Shown here one piece after another: positions 1-12,610 of a stretch of 64,000 nt of DNA. The stretch is from Eumeta japonica (taxonomy: Eukaryota; Arthropoda; Insecta; Lepidoptera; Psychidae). The notes below the pieces were generated by a model. The model did no database searches and was not told where the DNA came from. It was given only the letters and a program-made list of their open reading frames with translations. The position numbers and the translations under genes are program-made. Where the stretch lies: positions 1-64,000 of the forward strand of contig BGZK01000729.1 of NCBI GenBank assembly GCA_005406025.1, in the 5' to 3' direction. Positions within the stretch are counted from its first letter, which is position 1. Each line of letters begins with the position of its first letter.

Positions 1-589
1 AATAAAGTATTAACAATAAGGAAGTCGTTGTTATGTTACCCCTCCGCGCAACGAAGTTATATATTCGTTTATCTTATGAGCGCCTGTATCTTTCTACCAT
101 TGCTGATTTGTTGATGTTTTATTTTTAACGCAATACGTTGAACGTTCAACATAAATGATCTTAAATGTTATTGCTATTGTTACTGATCTTTTAATGTAGA
201 GTTTCGGAGATTTATGATTTTAATATTATAAGAAAAGTGTTTATTTACCTCTTTGCCTATATATTCTAAAATATTTCATAATTTCGCATTATTTTATTCT
301 TGAGAATATATTCATTTCAGTCGCTTTTCGGAATCGATACGTACCATTTTTTTTAGTTTTTCACATTTCTAATTTTTGATAACGGGCCTGGCGGTTACTA
401 CAGACTATTTTATAGTTCAATTATGAGTCCGCCACTTATCCTTACACTTTCTAGAACGGTATATAGTTTTTCAAAAAGGATTACTTTTTTACTCCGATTG
501 TTATATTATTGGCGCACTAATTCCGCTGACGCCCCAAAGCGACGGAAGCAGTAATTAATATATGTATTTCAAAAGACGAGAACACACTT
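1..589. other. AT-rich intergenic stretch, no gene seen
   Basis: No open frame of useful length and no recognisable protein. A short inverted motif around ttgaacgttcaa near 138-150 resembles the paired motifs at 5.5 kb. Nothing else stands out. Confidence 0.5.
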
Positions 590-1420
590 TCCTATGACAG
601 CAAAGCGTTGATTCCAGCGGTTTAATAAAGACAACTTCCATCTTGAAAATGAACCACGCCAGAAAAGACCATCAACAATCGATCTGGAAATTTTAAAAAA
701 TCTAATAGAAGACAATCCACGTTCTACTGTACGTAATCTTGCAGATCAGCTCGAATGTTCCCAAAGAACGATGACTAACAATCTTCACGAATTGGAAAAC
801 CCTTGGGAAAGGGAAGCGCCTGTTGAGTTATCATCGTCTCGCCGACAACTTAGGGTTGATTTAAGCTTATAAAACTCGACATCACGTAGGAACTTTAATT
901 GCCTTCGTTATCTCATATTACATGCAATGAAAAATGGATATACTAAGTAAATGATACACGCAACTTTCAATGGTTTAGACCTGGAGAAAAACCTCTAATG
1001 ACAAAAAATATATATTAAACGTGTTGTGGAGTGTTAATGGCGTAATACATTGCGTACTTCTATCCACTCATTATACAGTAACAGCTCAATTACTCTGTTT
1101 GCTACTTCATCTAGTGGCAAAAAACTTGAAAGTATACAAAATAAAATATATTTTTACCCGATAAAGTACGACTACGTGTTGCCCAACAAACCGATAAAAA
1201 ATTATTCAAGCTTCGCTGATCGATACTCGCGCTTCCTCCATATTCCCTTGATCATGCACCAACAGATTACTATCTGCTTAGATCACTGGTTCATAATTTA
1301 GAAGAAAAAAAAATTGGTGACCAGAAAGATCTTAAAATGGAACTCACCAACTTCTTTAATAAAAAACTTCCAAAAGATTTTTATGAGCGTAGAATTCGCT
1401 CTTGGGCCAACCGTTAGTAA
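590..1420 (+). pseudogene. Decayed mariner transposase relic
   Basis: Fragments in shifting frames follow mariner transposase order. Near 605-700 there is a helix-turn-helix segment (WFQRFNKDNFHLENEPR-like), followed by a second DNA-binding segment with IEDNPRSTVRNLADQL at about 703-750. Around 1020-1060 a VNGVIHCVLL stretch matches the catalytic-core strand. At 1300-1415 a C-terminal piece (LTNFFNKKLPKDFYERRI) matches the usual transposase end. Several stops and frameshifts separate the pieces and the central catalytic aspartates are not readable, so it cannot encode an active enzyme. Terminal inverted repeats were not located, so the boundaries are approximate. Confidence 0.75.
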
Positions 1421-4400
1421 CAAATCATGGATTTTGACAGAAAATATATTATCAATAAATAATAGATCTTTACATTCATTGATAATAATAACAAAATATT
1501 GTGTGAGATGGCGGATTAATATTTTGACAATCCATTATATAATATTATGTAGGTATAATTGTTCGGTGGCATACTTTGAACTTACAAACAAAATACCAGC
1601 TTATCGCCCGCACTATCGCCCCCGTGGCATTCCGACATACGACATTCTTTATCTTTTATATTGGTCGAATGGAATTGGGATGAACAGCATAAATTGTCAA
1701 TCCCATTTTCGTTCCTGTGCTCATTTTTAATCCCAGGAGGGTTATACAAGTGGTTGTACAAATTTGACATTATCAAATGTCAGCTAAATACTACTTAATA
1801 AAGCAGCTTACATTATCGTTCACTTTCTCTCACTTTTCGATGAGTTAAGGAACAATCCCTAAATTTAAAGGTATTGAAAGCCGAATGATTTCATCACTAC
1901 TTAAACTGTGAGTCCCACTAAAACTATAGTAATCCTACAACTAGTGCCATAGGAAACTTGTTGGTCGGTATAATAAATAGTAAAGGTGACGTCCTGGTCC
2001 TATATTCGTATATAGTGGAAATTCGATGATTCTAATTTCAAGGCAAGTGCTATAAATTTGGAGTTAGTGACTATTCGACGTACCAAGAATTCAACAAGTC
2101 CAAACATAAGGTACGCACACATGTTACATAGATAATTTGTCTATAATTACACGTGTAGGTACAAACTACAATACAACAAAGTACCAAACATTCCTTTTGG
2201 ATTTTTTTCCTATGACTTCGGGGAATTCCAAGTAAGACATCGTTGTATTGTACCAGCTTTCACTTACGGACTCGGCTTTTTGAAATGCGAATTATAGAGT
2301 ACATAGAAGTGCTATAAATAGATATCAATATTAATTAATAATAATTATATTTCGATCGAGTTACAAAGTCAATACAACTTGAGATATTGCGAAATTAGGG
2401 GTTTTGCAGAAGATAATGATATTTTTTTCATTGTACTAAGGATATCCACATAAGCTATTCGAGTTATCGAGATTCCACTGCTCTCTAAAATCATCGGTAA
2501 AAAATAGAAGAATATAATGTTTATTTACCTAATCATTAAAAAATAAAATATCTTTAAAAAAAATAACCCATAAAAACCTGTTAGCCATCATAACTAGTTG
2601 TTTTCGGAGTCGGTGCCCGCTAAAGTAAGACAGACAAAAATATTAATAATTCATAGTCATGAATGCGAAACTTGAAGTATAGATTGAAAAGGAGGTTAAA
2701 TCGAATGACGAAAGCTCAGACACGGCCGCGTCTGGCACATCTTTATCTTTTGAACTACTCTAAAAACAACTAATTTTATTGACTAACAGCTTATTGTAGC
2801 TGGTTTTTTTTTTGCACAATTTATTTTATTGCTAGGCATTTCGTTTCACTATTTTGTCTACCGCCGTCTAATATTTTTAATTAATATTGTGATGAGAAAA
2901 AATAAATTTTGAAATAAAAATTTGTATAGTGTTGAAAATGAAATGTCAATTCATCATTATTTTCAGCATTGCTAATGAGAGTGCTCAACTAGAAGAGTTT
3001 TTAAATATAAATGATTTAAAAAGAAGTAGAGAGACGTAGATGAATACTAAACTGGAAAAATTGATCAATTCTTCTATACGAATACATACTGTGGTACAGA
3101 ACACTCATTTTTCAAACACGTAGACAAGAACCTTTTGGATACCCGGTCCAGTTTCTTTGTGAATTGACCCTGATAATAAATTTATGTATGGCCTTGTTCT
3201 AAGAAGAAGAAGGTATAAAATGTAGAAACACAACTCCAAGATTTCATTGCATCATAAGTTTGTTATAGAGAAAAATTAACTATCTATTTATTCGATCCCT
3301 CGTTCGTCTCATATGTGAAAGCGGCATGGCTGCTTAAACTATGCAGTATGCAGGGGCTTTAAGATATGGAGCCGAGGGCTTTGGGGACACAAGTTAGAAC
3401 CATTTTAAAAAGTCAAATGAAACGTGATTTAAATCATTAGAATGTAGTTTTAGATGTAAGTTAAACGACGACATCAAACCGGAGGTTCTAGGCCTGTTCC
3501 CTTTGTGCACCCTTATGAAAAAGACAAAAACTTTCGACAGGGAAGTATAAAATCAATTCTACCATTTTCTCTTTCTTGTCTTTTCGGTATTAGGTAGCAT
3601 ATACAGCATAAAATATAGATCCTATAGCATTAAGATAGATTTCGAAACCTGTATATTTTTGATGCCTACACTTTCAAAAAAGGATTTTATAATATTTAAC
3701 GATATTTCATTAGCGCTTAAAATTAAAGTTTTACTTACAATCCGTGGATTGTTGTTTTTTAATTTATAATCCATCACCTTCAGTTATTTATTTTCATAGG
3801 TTGGACAATACATTTCCGTAAGGAGTTATAAGCGCAGAGTGAGCAAATGAGTATCTAAGTGTGGCTCGTGCATCACAGAGACGTAAGAGTGTATATTAAG
3901 ATTTTGTGATAATTTGGTTTGGAATCACTTCAGTGGCTACTGAAGGGCTATGTAAGTTTTGAACTACAATAGACTGCTAAGAGGCAGTTAAAAAAACGGT
4001 TAGCTGAGATATGATTGTCTGTAGTTTTTCTTAGAAGTTAAAGACACTACACTCTTGTGTTTTATGGTTTCATAGACTAAGTTGTGCTTTAAATCTGTTC
4101 CAGTACGGATGCCAGTTAGCGATGGTGGGCCATCCTGCCGTAGCCGCCTGAAGTAGTCTCCTTTATACGGACTGCCATCGTGGTATGACAGAGATTGAGA
4201 AGTGGACGTGGCCGACTTTGGCAGATGGTTGTGTTTGGCTCTTTACACAATCTATGTTTCGCAGCCGAATCTGCGGGGAAAGTGGGGGACTATGAAGGGT
4301 GTGTGTTGAGTATATGGATCGCTTCTATCAAGTCTTTTTTGGTAAATGATTCGTTGGCATATCTGTCCCATAACATTTAACAGGATGACTGGATGATATG

Positions 4401-4454
4401 ATGACAGTTCGTTGAACGATTAACCGGTGTTATGTGTATATGAATAAGTACTAC
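1421..4454. other. Intergenic stretch without a recognisable gene
   Basis: AT-rich DNA with only short open frames (138 codons at 1314-1730 and 61 at 4195-4380). None has domain-like composition. One MITE-like repeat at about 2.6 kb is listed separately. Confidence 0.45.
2590..2785. repeat. MITE-like repeat with GGAGTCGGTG motif
   Basis: The segment starts with aactagttgttttcgg followed by agtcggtgcc and ends near aaaaacaactaatttt, so its ends are roughly inverted copies. The same ggagtcggtg motif appears in the hairpin at 18,464-18,524, and a diverged end-to-end copy is at 27,170-27,210. Three dispersed copies suggest a small non-autonomous element. The family name is not known to me. Confidence 0.4.
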
Positions 4455-4865
4455 TCAGTTTTTTATCGTATTGAAAAATATCCCGTAGTAAGAGAGTAAT
4501 CGGTAATTTTTCTTACATACGTATGTACTCACGTACCAAAGAATCAGATGCGGTTGTTTGATTGAATGAATAATGATTCCATTTGGGTCTGTGGCTTTGC
4601 CTGCTTTGATTAACCTCTTCAATTGATTTATTGGATGTGGTTTTATATAACGTTGAATCGTCTTCAGCGGCTCGAGTAACTCAAACGGGCTGCGGTTACA
4701 AAAGCGATTACCGTGTCTTTTGTCTTTTCTGCCAGCAATCATCGGCAGGCGTTCTTCAAATACTTTAAATATCGTTTGTAAGCGCCACATATTTGAACGA
4801 TTGTTTGGTCTGCTGTCGATGACTCCCAACCACTTACATTCTACATATTCTTGAAATGTAGCCAA
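4455..4865 (-). pseudogene. Possible non-LTR (Jockey/CR1-like) reverse transcriptase fragment
   Basis: An open frame of 136 codons. Residues about 65-100 read PFELLEPLKTIQRYIKP, then LKRLIKAGKATDPNGI. That resembles the N-terminal reverse-transcriptase block of Jockey/CR1 LINEs, where an I-x-x-L-K-x-x-K-A-P-G-x-D-G-I pattern is usual. The catalytic YADD box is absent, so it is at most a fragment. The match is a short motif only, and chance is a real alternative. Confidence 0.35.
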
Positions 4866-5489
4866 TGCTGCTCATTTTTCCCTGTTGCATGTACCACCGC
4901 TTGCTTACACGTCCCCGTCTCTTATATTTGCTCATTAATTTTTGGTTTTTGTGGCTGCTAGTAAGTTTAGTGGCAGTTTATCTTTCACTTTATGCTTTTT
5001 CAATGTGGTCAGAAGATCGAGGGCTCCAGTAATTGTTTTTAATGTGTTCCATGGCCAGCTCGCTGGTAGCAGGTAATTCAACACGTTAACGTTGTGCATG
5101 TTTCGTTGTATGATTTTGTTGTTTTAGGTTTCGATCGGATCGGGATCTGGACTGACCCGATATTTCCAATCTGTCTACATAGATCCGTGATGTCTATCAC
5201 CGTTTGTGTAACTTAAAATTTTCCCGACACAATCACCTGCCATCACCTGCGTAGAAGGGGAAAGATTTTTCTAAAGTCCACCAGATTAATTATTCACTAC
5301 CTAGATGCGGCTGGATCGAACTGCCTCTAGAGTGGTCGTGCTCGCTCAACCCGAAGGAAGTGCGTTTCATATTTAGGTTCATCATATGAATTAAGTGTTC
5401 ACGTGTTAGCGTAGAATCAAAATCGAAAGGGACTTTAAATTTTTTAAGCAATGAGAGCTGTACTTAATGTTTTCAACTTATTATCATTT
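4866..5489. other. Intergenic stretch, nothing recognised
   Basis: No coding or repeat signal I can name. Confidence 0.4.
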
Positions 5490-5850
5490 TGAAGTGAAAC
5501 TTCTAATGCGACTTCCAACAAGGTTGCGTTAAACGTTTAACGCTACCATGGAGCGGGTATGAAAGCACTGTTGCGTTAAACGTTGAACGCTCCTGGGGAG
5601 GAGGAATAGAAAGAGACAGAGCGAGAGTGAATGCGTAGACTTGAACGCATGCGCGTAGTATACCTGTTACAGGCCAGCGCGAGCGTTACCAACGAGTAGC
5701 GTCCAATATTCCATCGTAAGGGGGAGTGAGAAAGAAAGTGAGTTGGTAGATTTCGTTTCGCAATTGCTTTTCGCAATTGTAACGTGCGACGAAAAACGCA
5801 ATTTCTACGCCTTCCTATTTTCATTTACACGTCACGAAGTTTCACTTCTT
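5490..5850. repeat. Possible MITE bounded by inverted AAGTGAAACTTC motifs
   Basis: gaagtgaaacttct near 5491 and gaagtttcacttct near 5837 are inverted copies about 350 bp apart. Inside are two near-identical palindromic motifs, gcgttaaacgtttaacgct (about 5525) and gcgttaaacgttgaacgct (about 5573), and a cgcaattg pair near 5760-5780. The interior is more GC-rich than its surroundings. Open frames here lack protein character. Element class and exact ends are unresolved. Confidence 0.4.
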
Positions 5851-6399
5851 CCGCGCGGAGGTACTCCACGCGCTATTTTTTTATCATTATATTTTGCTGT
5901 ACGCGTTTCATCGTTCGAAGTGTTGGTGGATTTTAATGTGATTAGTACATTACATTAGTGACACGACACGTTAGATACTTGTGTTGAAAAGTTTACCATT
6001 TCGATGTGTTTTAAAATGTATGTTCCTGGTTGATGCTGGCAGACGTCATACCTACCCTGAGGGCTGATAATAAATAGCCACTTTATGCGGTAGTCTTAAA
6101 ATCTCCGCCATTTAGAGCTTTCTAATAGAATTTATACTAGAATTAAGGTTGGCACTGTGATTAAGGTCACATCTTTTAAATTTTAATCGCACCAAACGAA
6201 GTTGAGAAGCTCAAGCAGACGGAGTTCGGAGCTAGCATGTGCACTCGGGAGTCGCGTTTGTGGCTTAGGGCCGGTTGAGACCGCGCTGCGCACAGGCACT
6301 GTGCTGTTCCGTAGCCTACACCAACTCATGTATGCTCCTCATACTTGTGACAGGGAAGCCTTAATCTCACGATATGTAACATGACAATCTTGCATTTTA
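5851..6399. other. Intergenic stretch, nothing recognised
   Basis: Moderately GC-rich around 6200-6350 with a 60-codon frame of arginine/serine-rich composition. No family resemblance. Confidence 0.35.
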
Positions 6400-6811
6400 G
6401 TTCCACACAGCTTCGATATTTTGTGGTACAACAACCAATTTAGGGCGACCTTCTTTAAATTCGTACGTGAGCATTATTCAACTCATTAAACCAGTGATAC
6501 ACAGTGGTTTTCAATGGTGCCTTATCCACAAGAGTTGAAGTGAGTTGATCGATGCATTGTTTTAGTTAGCCCATGCCGAAAAGCGTAATAAATTATCGCT
6601 CGAAAATTTTCACGAGTAAAATCCATGGTGATAAAGACAAAGTTTCAAAGTGCGCCTCTATGGTGAAACAATTTACAGTTACATGAAACAAACTGTATTC
6701 CATAGCCAAGGAGTTCCATGTTTAAATATATTAATTACTTTTTAAATATTATTCTGTATGTGGCCAGTTCCGTGGCAAGTTAGTCAGTTATGTGGCAAGT
6801 AGCAGCCCTCG
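6400..6811 (-). pseudogene. 5' end of a mariner element (N-terminal transposase fragment)
   Basis: Read on the minus strand from 6811. A likely terminal repeat (acgagggctgct...) is flanked by TA, followed by a leader with cggaactggccac near 6775 and aatacagtttgtttca near 6685-6700. The coding start at about 6628 reads MDFTRENFRAIIYYAFRHGL. After one stop or frameshift, KTTVYHWFNEL and KEGRPKLVVVPQNI follow. This is the N-terminal DNA-binding half of a mariner transposase. The catalytic half is missing, the fragment stopping near 6400. The leader closely matches the full-length element at 59,806-61,066, so the two are the same family. Confidence 0.8.
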
Positions 6812-6813
6812 TA

Positions 6814-9800
6814 ATGTAATATTAAATGTGGTTAATGAAAATCATGAACTTCTTTTTGTCATTCGAAATACCTTCCCCATTTTATTCCAATAATAATAAT
6901 ACAGTATACAACAATTCAATATTTCACATCTACTGAGTGTCCCCTGACGCACTCATATTTTTTTAAACTGTCTTCTTTGTTTGTTATTTAACGCAACAAA
7001 GAATAAACTTATAGTCGAGATCTCTGGAAATAGTTTCGTGCAGAGTTTCATCGAAATATGAAAAATGCGTCCTCTAAAATGTGGTAATTGATATAAACAC
7101 GAAAAAGTGTTAAAGTTTTAAAATCAATCTATCATCAACTTGCGATAGTTTGCTGTTTGTTATTTTTGTTAATTTTAAAAATAAATGAATTAATAATTAG
7201 CTTGTTTTTTAAAATTTCATTAGGGTTTCAATAAAAATCTGCATATCTCCTATTTTATCTCCATCTGGTATATTTCTAGTTGATCATATAAATATTATTA
7301 AAATATTTTACTTATATGTGTATTTTACAGTAGCGAAATTTAAACAAATGTATTTGATCTGATGTCATCTAGACAAATAGATACCACAAACAAAACATTT
7401 ACAAATAATTAATCCTACAAGTTTAGTCTGGACTAAGGCTGCAGACATCTAGGCCGCTCTAGATGTTGCTACTATATCCTCGATTTTTCGTAATCCTGAA
7501 CTATAGTAGAGTTGTAGCATTGACAGCTTGCTACATCGGAACATAAATTAGGATTGGATTAAATTTTACATTCACGGAGATCCGGTATCGCCAACTGTAA
7601 CCGGTAAGAGTAACGGTGACCGATGACGGTAACGGTAAAGGTGACTGGCGACGACTCGAGTATGAATCGAATCCTGGTTCAATCTTTGCTATGGATTAAA
7701 CTATATATTATAATTAATTTGTTAATTAATAAACAACTAAAATATATTTATTTGAAGCTGTGGTAAAGGATAAGAATTTGATTGATTTTTGTACTTGCAT
7801 TTTTATTATGTGAGCAGTATCGCAAATGAAACATATCACATTCAAACTTCAATTATTTTAATCTATACTACTAGACAGTAGTGTTGCATTTTCCGTCTGA
7901 TGTTTCATCTCTTCGTCGAATGAGTGGCGAAAACTGCTGACAGAATTTTGTTACTACTCCGACTAATAAAATAAAACTTTTGAATTTAAATTGTGATGCG
8001 CGAGTTTTCAGCGTCAAAGACACGATGTTCAGATGCTGTTAAAAGACGGCGCTGTGCGGAGAATGAAGGTTTATACGTACGTTCTTATCTATACGACGGA
8101 ACGCACTCGATTAGAGGCGCTATTGTTGTTACTACTTAAAAAAATGTTTACTTCGCACAACATTGCTTCATAACATGGAAATGATTATCTGAAAATGACA
8201 CGGCATGTCGCACAGGATAATGAAATTTTTGGTAGTAACCGTTGTTGATGATCAACGCACACTCACGCACGCATTCACGTCAAACACACACAAAACACAC
8301 CACGCCACACTGCTCTATATATATTTATGTAATTGATTGCTCGGATACGGCTCTAACCATTTTAATGAAGTTATGTATTTAGATAAATAACAATTTGATT
8401 TTCCAAATTCACTTTCCCTTCTATCATCCTTGACAAACGAATAAAAACTCTACCTAGACGAATGCAAAATGAAATTGAATACCAGTATATTCAGTGTGGC
8501 GTGTGTCATTACGCCCGATCGTACTGACTGGTGCTTTGTAATTTTAAACATAAATAGATATAGAGGATAGAGGTTCTGACATTTGTAAATGATATCGACA
8601 AAGTATTTAAGTGTTACGACTGACAAAGTGAAAATCGATAATCATTTTCATAATACAGCTGGTTTTTCAACTGCTTAATAAGTTATTATTGTCTGAGAAA
8701 AATTAAAAGTATCTGTGTATTCTCGGAATTCTTCTTAGCTGTTTTTCTCAACCCGGCAATAAAATATAATTGTGTATATCACGAATCCTCATTAACTTCT
8801 CTGAATATTTTTTATTCTGCCATAAACACTGTTATCAACTAATGCTTTTATATTTTTACTGATTCATAAAGCGAGTGAAATGCATGCTTCTTTTCATTGT
8901 TATGAAGATCTGAAGAAAAAGTCTTGATATGAATAATTGCATAAATGTTAATATTTCCATAAATGTAATATTTTATTTCAAAAACCGATAAATCTAATAC
9001 TTTGAACCCAGTTTTAAAGCAAAAGCATCTAGTTCCGGGAAGGTAAATAAATCTTTGATTAGGGCTTTAAAAAAACATAAAGTCGTGGACTCGGGAACGT
9101 TCTAGAATAAATGCAAATTTAGAAATTATAAAACATTTCACCAGTAATAATTTATTTATTTTGTTGTCGGGAAACACAGCCATGTTAAAACATTATCTGA
9201 CATTTGGAAATAACTAACATTTTACCATGACTAACTTTTTCCCTTTTTTATGGGTCATACAGAAAAAAGTAATATATGTTTTACTAAATTCAATTTTTCG
9301 AAGTTTTGTTTTTTAAAGCTATTAGTAACGTTGATGTTAGAAGTGTTTAAGTTACATATATTTTGAGAAAAATTCCGTCGGGTGTAAGTTTGCATAGAGA
9401 TACCATTTTTTTTCGAAGTCAAAACAGACTTGAAATTTTGATTGGATTACAAATAAAAAAATTTGACGTTTTAACTATTTTTATATTCGATCTCTAAGAA
9501 GTGTTCCGAGCGTGCAAATGCGATGTTTCATGTGTGTGTAGACAGCTGCACAAATATTTGCAAATGTGTACGACGTGTATCAGAGCGGAGTGCTCATTGT
9601 TGATTTCGGGAAGAAAGAAATCGACTTTAATTCATATCATCTTATACAGTTCCGTAACCGATCTATAGTGTATACGTGTATCAGAATTCTTATCGCTCTG
9701 CCTACAGCTCAGGTACACCCCCCTTCACGTGTAGATCGCGAGCTAAACAATTTTACAGCCACCCTACTGCAATCCGTTTATTGTGGAGGACGATTGAAGA

Positions 9801-10400
9801 GCGTGTCGTAACGTATATGTATAGCCCGTATCTGTTAACGCATTAATCAGTGTGTAAATAAAATATTACACAACTAAAAGCGAACTCTATGTATTCTCTA
9901 TGGTGCACTTAGTTAGCGCTAATTTAATATTTGTTTGATTATTATCTTAGAATATCCAACAAAGGATAAATAATGTTTATAAAAACGTTGACAATGTTTG
10001 TGAATACGCTTTAAAATTGTATGGGAAAATCCCATATTTGAAGAATGAAATCTATCACGATGGCACATAATTTCTTATATTAATTTCGATTTTGTGGTTC
10101 CGCATATTCTGACACTGCCAGTCACATTCTACAGGTAATATCGAAATCGTAAAGTTTCCTTACCTATTGTGCCGTCTCTAAATCTATATTATGTTTAAAT
10201 TAAAACGTTGCGAAAATGCAGATGATTTGGATGATGTACATTTTTATTATGGCGTACATGGCTTGTTCATATTCCATTACGATTTAGATTGTTTAAACAT
10301 TTCTTAGCAATGTTCACTAAATTAGTTAATGTTATACGTTTGTATTACGTATTTGTGGAACCCTAAAGTCAGAACCGATTCTGTCGGATGCGGATAAAGG
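6814..10400. other. Intergenic stretch upstream of the SLC26 gene
   Basis: AT-rich with no supported gene. A degenerate hexamer run of ggtaac/ggtgac type occupies about 7594-7656. A CA-rich run lies at about 8250-8310. An 81-codon frame at 9566-9811 has no family resemblance. Promoter and non-coding 5' exons of the downstream gene probably lie here, but I cannot place them. Confidence 0.4.
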
Positions 10401-10466
10401 ATGGAGAAGGAGCGCAGGCCAACCGATAAGGCGGGCGTCGCGCGATGCGCGTACACACAGCTATAG
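10401..10466 (+). promoter_or_regulatory. Upstream ORF in the SLC26 leader
   Basis: An ATG at 10,401 opens a 21-codon frame that closes with TAG at 10,464-10,466, three bases before the main ATG at 10,470. A second out-of-frame ATG is at 10,445. If the transcript starts upstream, ribosomes would meet these first, so the uORF could lower or condition translation of the transporter. The arrangement is seen directly; the regulatory role is inferred. Confidence 0.45.
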
Positions 10467-10469
10467 ATC

Positions 10470-12352
10470 ATGGAAGGCGACGGACGCGCAGCGCGCTGGC
10501 GGCGGGTCCTCGAGCGCCGTTTGCCGGTGCTGTCGTGGGCTCGGCGCTACGACCGCATGACGGCGCTGGCCGACTTCGTGGCCGGTATCACGCTCGGCCT
10601 GACGCTCGTGCCCCAGAGTATCGCGTACGCGACTCTGGCCGACCTCCCCGTCCAGTATGGACTCTACTCCGCTTTTATGGGCACGATACTATACACGTTC
10701 CTGGGCACCATAAAGGAGGTGTCCATCGGACCCACTAGCCTGATGGCGTTGCTGACGCTACACACCTGCCACAATCTCTCCGTGGAATATATGCAGTTGC
10801 TGACCTTTCTCTCCGGTATCATCGTTACTCTTATGGGGATATTCCGACTGGGTGCGTATGCGGCTTGCGCGCCGACTCTCCTCTTCCTCCCTCTTTCGAT
10901 CTCGTTTAACACGATTTCCCTAATTACACGCTTGCAGGAATTCTGGTCGAACTGATATCCGCCCCGGTGACGTCGGGCTTCACGTCGGGCACGGCTATGA
11001 TTATCGTCGTTTCTCAGCTTAAGGGCTTGCTGGGTCTGTCGTTCGTCGCGGAAAGCGTGTCCGAGAACTTGCGACTGATCGCCGCCAAATGGGAGCACGT
11101 ACGGCGCGCGGACTGCTTGTTGGGCGCTGTTTGCATAGCAGTACTGCTGACGTTGCGGAAGATTAAAGACATCAAAATTTCTCCGAAGAATAGGCGATTG
11201 CGCAAGACAGTATGGCTCGTATCTATTTCGCGTAACGCCATTGTGGTGATAACCGCGTCGGTGATCGCATACTGCCTGCACCCATCTGGCGTGGGAGACG
11301 CTTTTAATCATATCTCTAACACCACAGATACGGTTTCCACTCCCAGAGCCAACGCTACTGAACCGATATTTAAGCTTTCAGGACGTGTGCATGGTGGGTT
11401 GCCTACTCTGTCTCTGCCAGCATTCAGCGTGTACGAGGGCAACACCACGGTCAACTTCGGAGGGATGACAGCCAAGCTGGGTTCTTCTATAATCCTCGTG
11501 CCAATAGTCATGGTGCTTGCTAACGTGGCTATAGCGAAAGCTTTCTCGGGGAGCCGGCCGATGGACGCCATGCAGGAGATGGTCGCGCTGGGCGTGTGCA
11601 ACGTGTGCGGGGCGCTGGTGAGCGCCATGCCGACGTGCGGCGCGTTCACGCGCTCGGCCGTCAGCCACAGCAGCGGCGTGCGCACGCCCGCCGCCGGCCT
11701 CTACTCCGGTGCGATCTCGCTCCTGGCGCTGGCGTTCCTCACCGAGTACTTCTACTTCATCCCCAAGGCGACGCTGTCGGCGGTGCTCATATGCGCTGTC
11801 GTTTTCATGATCGATGTGCAAACTGCGCTTAAGCTCTGGCGACAGAGCCGGCCGGACCTGGCCGTGCTGGTGCTGACGTGTGTCGTGAGCGTGCTGTGGA
11901 GCGTGGAGATGGCGGTGCTGGTGGGCGCGCTGGCCAACGTGGCTTTGTTACTGTGGGCATGTGCGCGGCCTTGCACCGAAACCACGCGACTCAAGGTTTG
12001 CGGCGGAGAGTGTGTACAAGTGCGCCCGCATGCGGCGTTGCTGTATTTGAACGCCGAGCGGTTCGCGAGCGTCGTGGCGCTCGCCGCCGATGCAGCGCCC
12101 GCGCTGCCCGTGCTCGTCGACTGTTCGCGGCTGCAACTGCTCGATTACTCTGCATCTCAGGTGGTGAAACGAATGAACGAGTCGTTCGCGGCTCGGGAGC
12201 AGCGCCTGGTGTTCTACAATGTGACGTCCGAGCTGGCCAAGAAGCTGGACAACGTGGTGTGTGTAGTGCACGCCACCAGCGCCGAGGAGGCTTTTGCGCC
12301 TATACTCCCAAGCGAGACGTCCCATCCGGAGGTGTCGCCTTTGCTGGCCTGA
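10470..12352 (+). CDS. SLC26-family anion (sulfate) transporter, SLC26A11-like
   Basis: Multi-pass membrane anion exchanger/channel of the SLC26 (SulP) family; relatives move sulfate, chloride or oxalate. Exon 1 is 10,470-10,851 and exon 2 10,938-12,352, joined through an 86-nt GT-AG intron in phase 1, giving 598 residues (human SLC26A11 is about 606). Conserved SulP motifs: VPQSIAYA (47-54), QYGLYS (62-67), GPTS (87-90), LVELISAPVTSGF across the junction (130 onward), AFTRSAVSHSSGVRTP and YFYFIPKATL in the later core. A short C-terminal STAS domain starts near 480. The short STAS without a long insert, and overall length, favour the A11 group over prestin/pendrin types. The ATG at 10,470 is chosen because the upstream ATGs are out of frame. 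The coding sequence is strikingly GC-rich against AT-rich flanks. The substrate is inferred from the family. Confidence 0.93.
10852..10937 (+). other. 86-nt intron of the SLC26 gene
   Basis: Donor G|GTGCGT at 10,851/10,852 and acceptor TTGCAG|GA ending at 10,937. The pyrimidine-rich tract is short. Unspliced reading runs into a stop at 10,955 and replaces the conserved LVELISAP segment. Splicing restores that segment exactly, which is strong evidence for the intron. Confidence 0.9.
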
Positions 12353-12570
12353 CCTGATCATAGTACATCCCCAAATGACCTATGATTATTTAATAACAGG
12401 AGAAGAAACTTATATGAAAAATGTGAAAAATATGAATAATGAAAGTGAAAGCTTTAACGAAACAGTGATGTTATATTGCACTGTATAGAATATTAAAGGC
12501 AAAATCAGTCATGTTATATAGGTATATAAGTAACTCCATTTAAAAGTTTTTCTTTCTTTACCTAAAAGGC

Positions 12571-12610
12571 AATAAAGTTATCGTTCTTTAAGAATTTATT
12601 GTACAATAAA
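12571..12610 (+). terminator. Polyadenylation signals of the SLC26 gene
   Basis: Two AATAAA hexamers, at about 12,571 and 12,605, lie 220-255 bp past the stop codon. That fits a short 3' UTR. The actual cleavage site cannot be placed from sequence alone. Confidence 0.5.

Noticed and set aside
9566..9811. 81-codon frame upstream of SLC26 as a small gene
   Set aside because: No family resemblance, no promoter or polyadenylation context, length within chance expectation.
10445..10738. ATG at 10,445 as a start for the transporter
   Set aside because: It is out of frame with the conserved SulP motifs and gives an arginine-rich product.
10664..12361. Several minus-strand and alternative-frame open frames of 75-215 codons
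   Set aside because: They are shadows of the GC-rich SLC26 coding sequence; the + frame carries all the conserved motifs.
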